This document shows positions 62,904-64,000 of a stretch of 64,000 nucleotides of DNA, piece by piece. Where the stretch lies: positions 2,108,001 through 2,172,000 of the forward strand of contig OZ220699.1 of NCBI GenBank assembly GCA_965116565.1, given 5' to 3'. Each line of letters starts with the position of its first letter. The first letter of the stretch is position 1. The position numbers were made by a program, and so were the translations under genes. The notes below the pieces were generated by a model that did not search any database, was not told where the DNA came from, and was given only the letters and a program-made list of their open reading frames with translations. Origin of the DNA: Bin87 sp965116565. GTDB lineage: Bacteria; Chloroflexota; Dehalococcoidia; Lucifugimonadales; UBA3495.

Positions 62904-64000
62904 CTACCCCAGTTGTCCGCGGGCCGCGACGCGCCAGTACCCCACCAGCTTGCCATCCCGTACCGCGCGGATATAGTCGTACTGGTTGACGCACAGGGCC
63001 AGGTTATACGGAACCAGGTGCACTTTGTCATTGGGCATCAACCGCTCGGTGGCCGGCCCGTCCAGATCCAGGATTCCGTGCTCGGCGCTGAACCGGGCAG
63101 CCACCGCGCCCGGGTGCGCTTCCAGCACGGGTAAACCGAAATCAGGCCCGGTGGTCTTGTGTCCGGCGTCCACCACTGCCCTTCCCGCCACGGGGTGGCC
63201 CATAACCGTCGCCAGGATTTTGGCCGCGGGTTGAAATTCCGGGCGAACCCGCAGGGTCTCCACGTCCATCAGGGGGTACACACCGGCCTGCACCTCAGTG
63301 ATGCCCGACATTTGGGAGACTATGTCATAGCTATACGTGCTGCCTGCGCTTACCGTTCCAACCTCAATGCCGGCCCGCTCCAGGTCGCCCCGCGTGTCCA
63401 GTATTGGTTGCAAACGCCGTCGGGTTTCGGCGGCCGCATCGTCACGCTCGGTGATGTCCAGCGGCCCCTCGTAGGTCATGATCCCCTTGAAGGACAAACC
63501 GGGAGCGTCGGCCACTTTTCTCGCCAGGTCAACCGCATCGCGCCCTGGCTCCACGCCGCCAAACCCGTAACCGCCGTCGATGTCCACCACTATCCCGACG
63601 GTAACGCCGGCGGCCTGTGCAGCTTCGGCAAGGTCCTCGACGTTCCGGACGTTGTCCACGGCCAGGCTCAGCGTGATTCGACCGGCCAGCCCAACCAGTC
63701 GGCGAATCTTGGCGCGAGTAACTACCCTGCCCGCTATCAGTATGTCGTCGATCGCGGAGGAATCCGATCCGGGCCTGTCTTCACCGGCCCCATCGTCGCC
63801 GCCGGCAAATGCCTCGGCTTCCCCCAGCGAACTGACCGCAATCCCGCCGGAGGCGCCTTCGGCGGCCAACTGGAACTGGGCGATCTCGGGACAGCCATGA
63901 CAGAAGACATGAGGGCGCACTAGAACGCCGCCGTTCGTCGCTCCCGCGCTCTGACCCGCAAAAGCGTTGTGCAGCACCGCGATGTTCTGCTCCATTACCC
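62904..64000 (-). CDS. D-threonine aldolase-like protein, 5' end outside window
   Basis: At least 365 residues; the frame runs off the right edge, so the true start is outside. The visible start MEQNIAVLHNAF is the inner segment of the family pattern (normally LDLDxMERNI). The barrel and C-terminal parts match the neighbour at 61594-62709 (YGFGGVEPGRDAVDLARKVA, STYSYDIVSQMSGITEV, PNDKVHLVPYN). The PLP-lysine segment, RPHxKTHK in the family, reads RPHVFCHGCPEI, without the lysine. If read correctly, aldolase activity by the usual Schiff base is not possible. Confidence 0.8.
   Translation of the reverse strand, partial: VMEQNIAVLHNAFAGQSAGATNGGVLVRPHVFCHGCPEIAQFQLAAEGASGGIAVSSLGEAEAFAGGDDGAGEDRPGSDSSAIDDILIAGRVVTRAKIRRLVGLAGRITLSLAVDNVRNVEDLAEAAQAAGVTVGIVVDIDGGYGFGGVEPGRDAVDLARKVADAPGLSFKGIMTYEGPLDITERDDAAAETRRRLQPILDTRGDLERAGIEVGTVSAGSTYSYDIVSQMSGITEVQAGVYPLMDVETLRVRPEFQPAAKILATVMGHPVAGRAVVDAGHKTTGPDFGLPVLEAHPGAVAARFSAEHGILDLDGPATERLMPNDKVHLVPYNLALCVNQYDYIRAVRDGKLVGYWRVAARGQLG

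Overview
The window looks like a high-GC bacterial chromosome segment, most probably from an uncultured Chloroflexota of the SAR202/Dehalococcoidia type, marine or host-associated. That placement is an inference. It rests on an ordinary bacterial core (rpsB-tsf-pyrH-frr-uppS-cdsA-dxr-rseP, purQ/purL) set among many catabolic singletons: luciferase-like monooxygenase, SDR, thiolase-like/DUF35 pair, amidohydrolase, hydantoinase-type amidase, HpaB-family flavoprotein, nitrile hydratase alpha and D-threonine-aldolase-like enzymes. Very large secreted adhesin-like beta-sandwich proteins are also present. No rRNA or other taxonomic anchor is in view.

Left part (1-10 kb): three secreted multidomain proteins, one on + (345-2534) and two on - (2700-6023, 7095-9968). 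The first two share a domain of about 105 residues carrying a conserved Cys pair. The second contains an exact 300-bp tandem triplication. The two minus-strand genes are preceded by nearly the same palindrome (6159-6180, 10121-10143), which suggests co-regulation. A dispersed element of about 90 bp occurs at 2557-2650 and 6531-6620.

Decayed zone (10-20.2 kb): transposase remnants and a broken XRE/ImmA-type pair come first, then one intact island (thiolase-like + DUF35, 12250-13807). After that comes a long graveyard on the minus strand: an IS630-type transposase, an HNH nuclease fragment, a phage/plasmid-type primase-helicase and small phage-like genes, all frameshifted. It ends next to tRNA-Leu(CAA) (20189-20275), so an old tRNA-anchored integrative element is likely.

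Core and mixed metabolism (20.3-46 kb): YqeY, PurQ, an EamA transporter and PurL on +, then a NYN-LOTUS protein. A small membrane pair, SDR, FKBP, luciferase-like oxidoreductase, crotonase/cupin pair and the rpsB-to-rseP operon (40388 to 33227, minus) follow. Next are an amidohydrolase, a NucS-like nuclease, a cyclase, a retropepsin-like protease with a small overlapping partner, and a TenA-like protein.

Right part (46-64 kb): mostly minus-strand catabolic and regulatory genes. These include an M20 amidase, an overlapping operon of HEPN-like protein, FAD oxidoreductase and ABC transporter, a MOSC protein, a PLP-decarboxylase/ACT-ACT/HpaB operon, a HEPN-TPR protein and a split thiamine-diphosphate decarboxylase. 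An orphan nitrile hydratase alpha subunit and two D-threonine-aldolase-like genes complete it; the last is cut by the window end and lacks the expected PLP lysine. Palindromic intergenic repeats are scattered from 40 kb onward.
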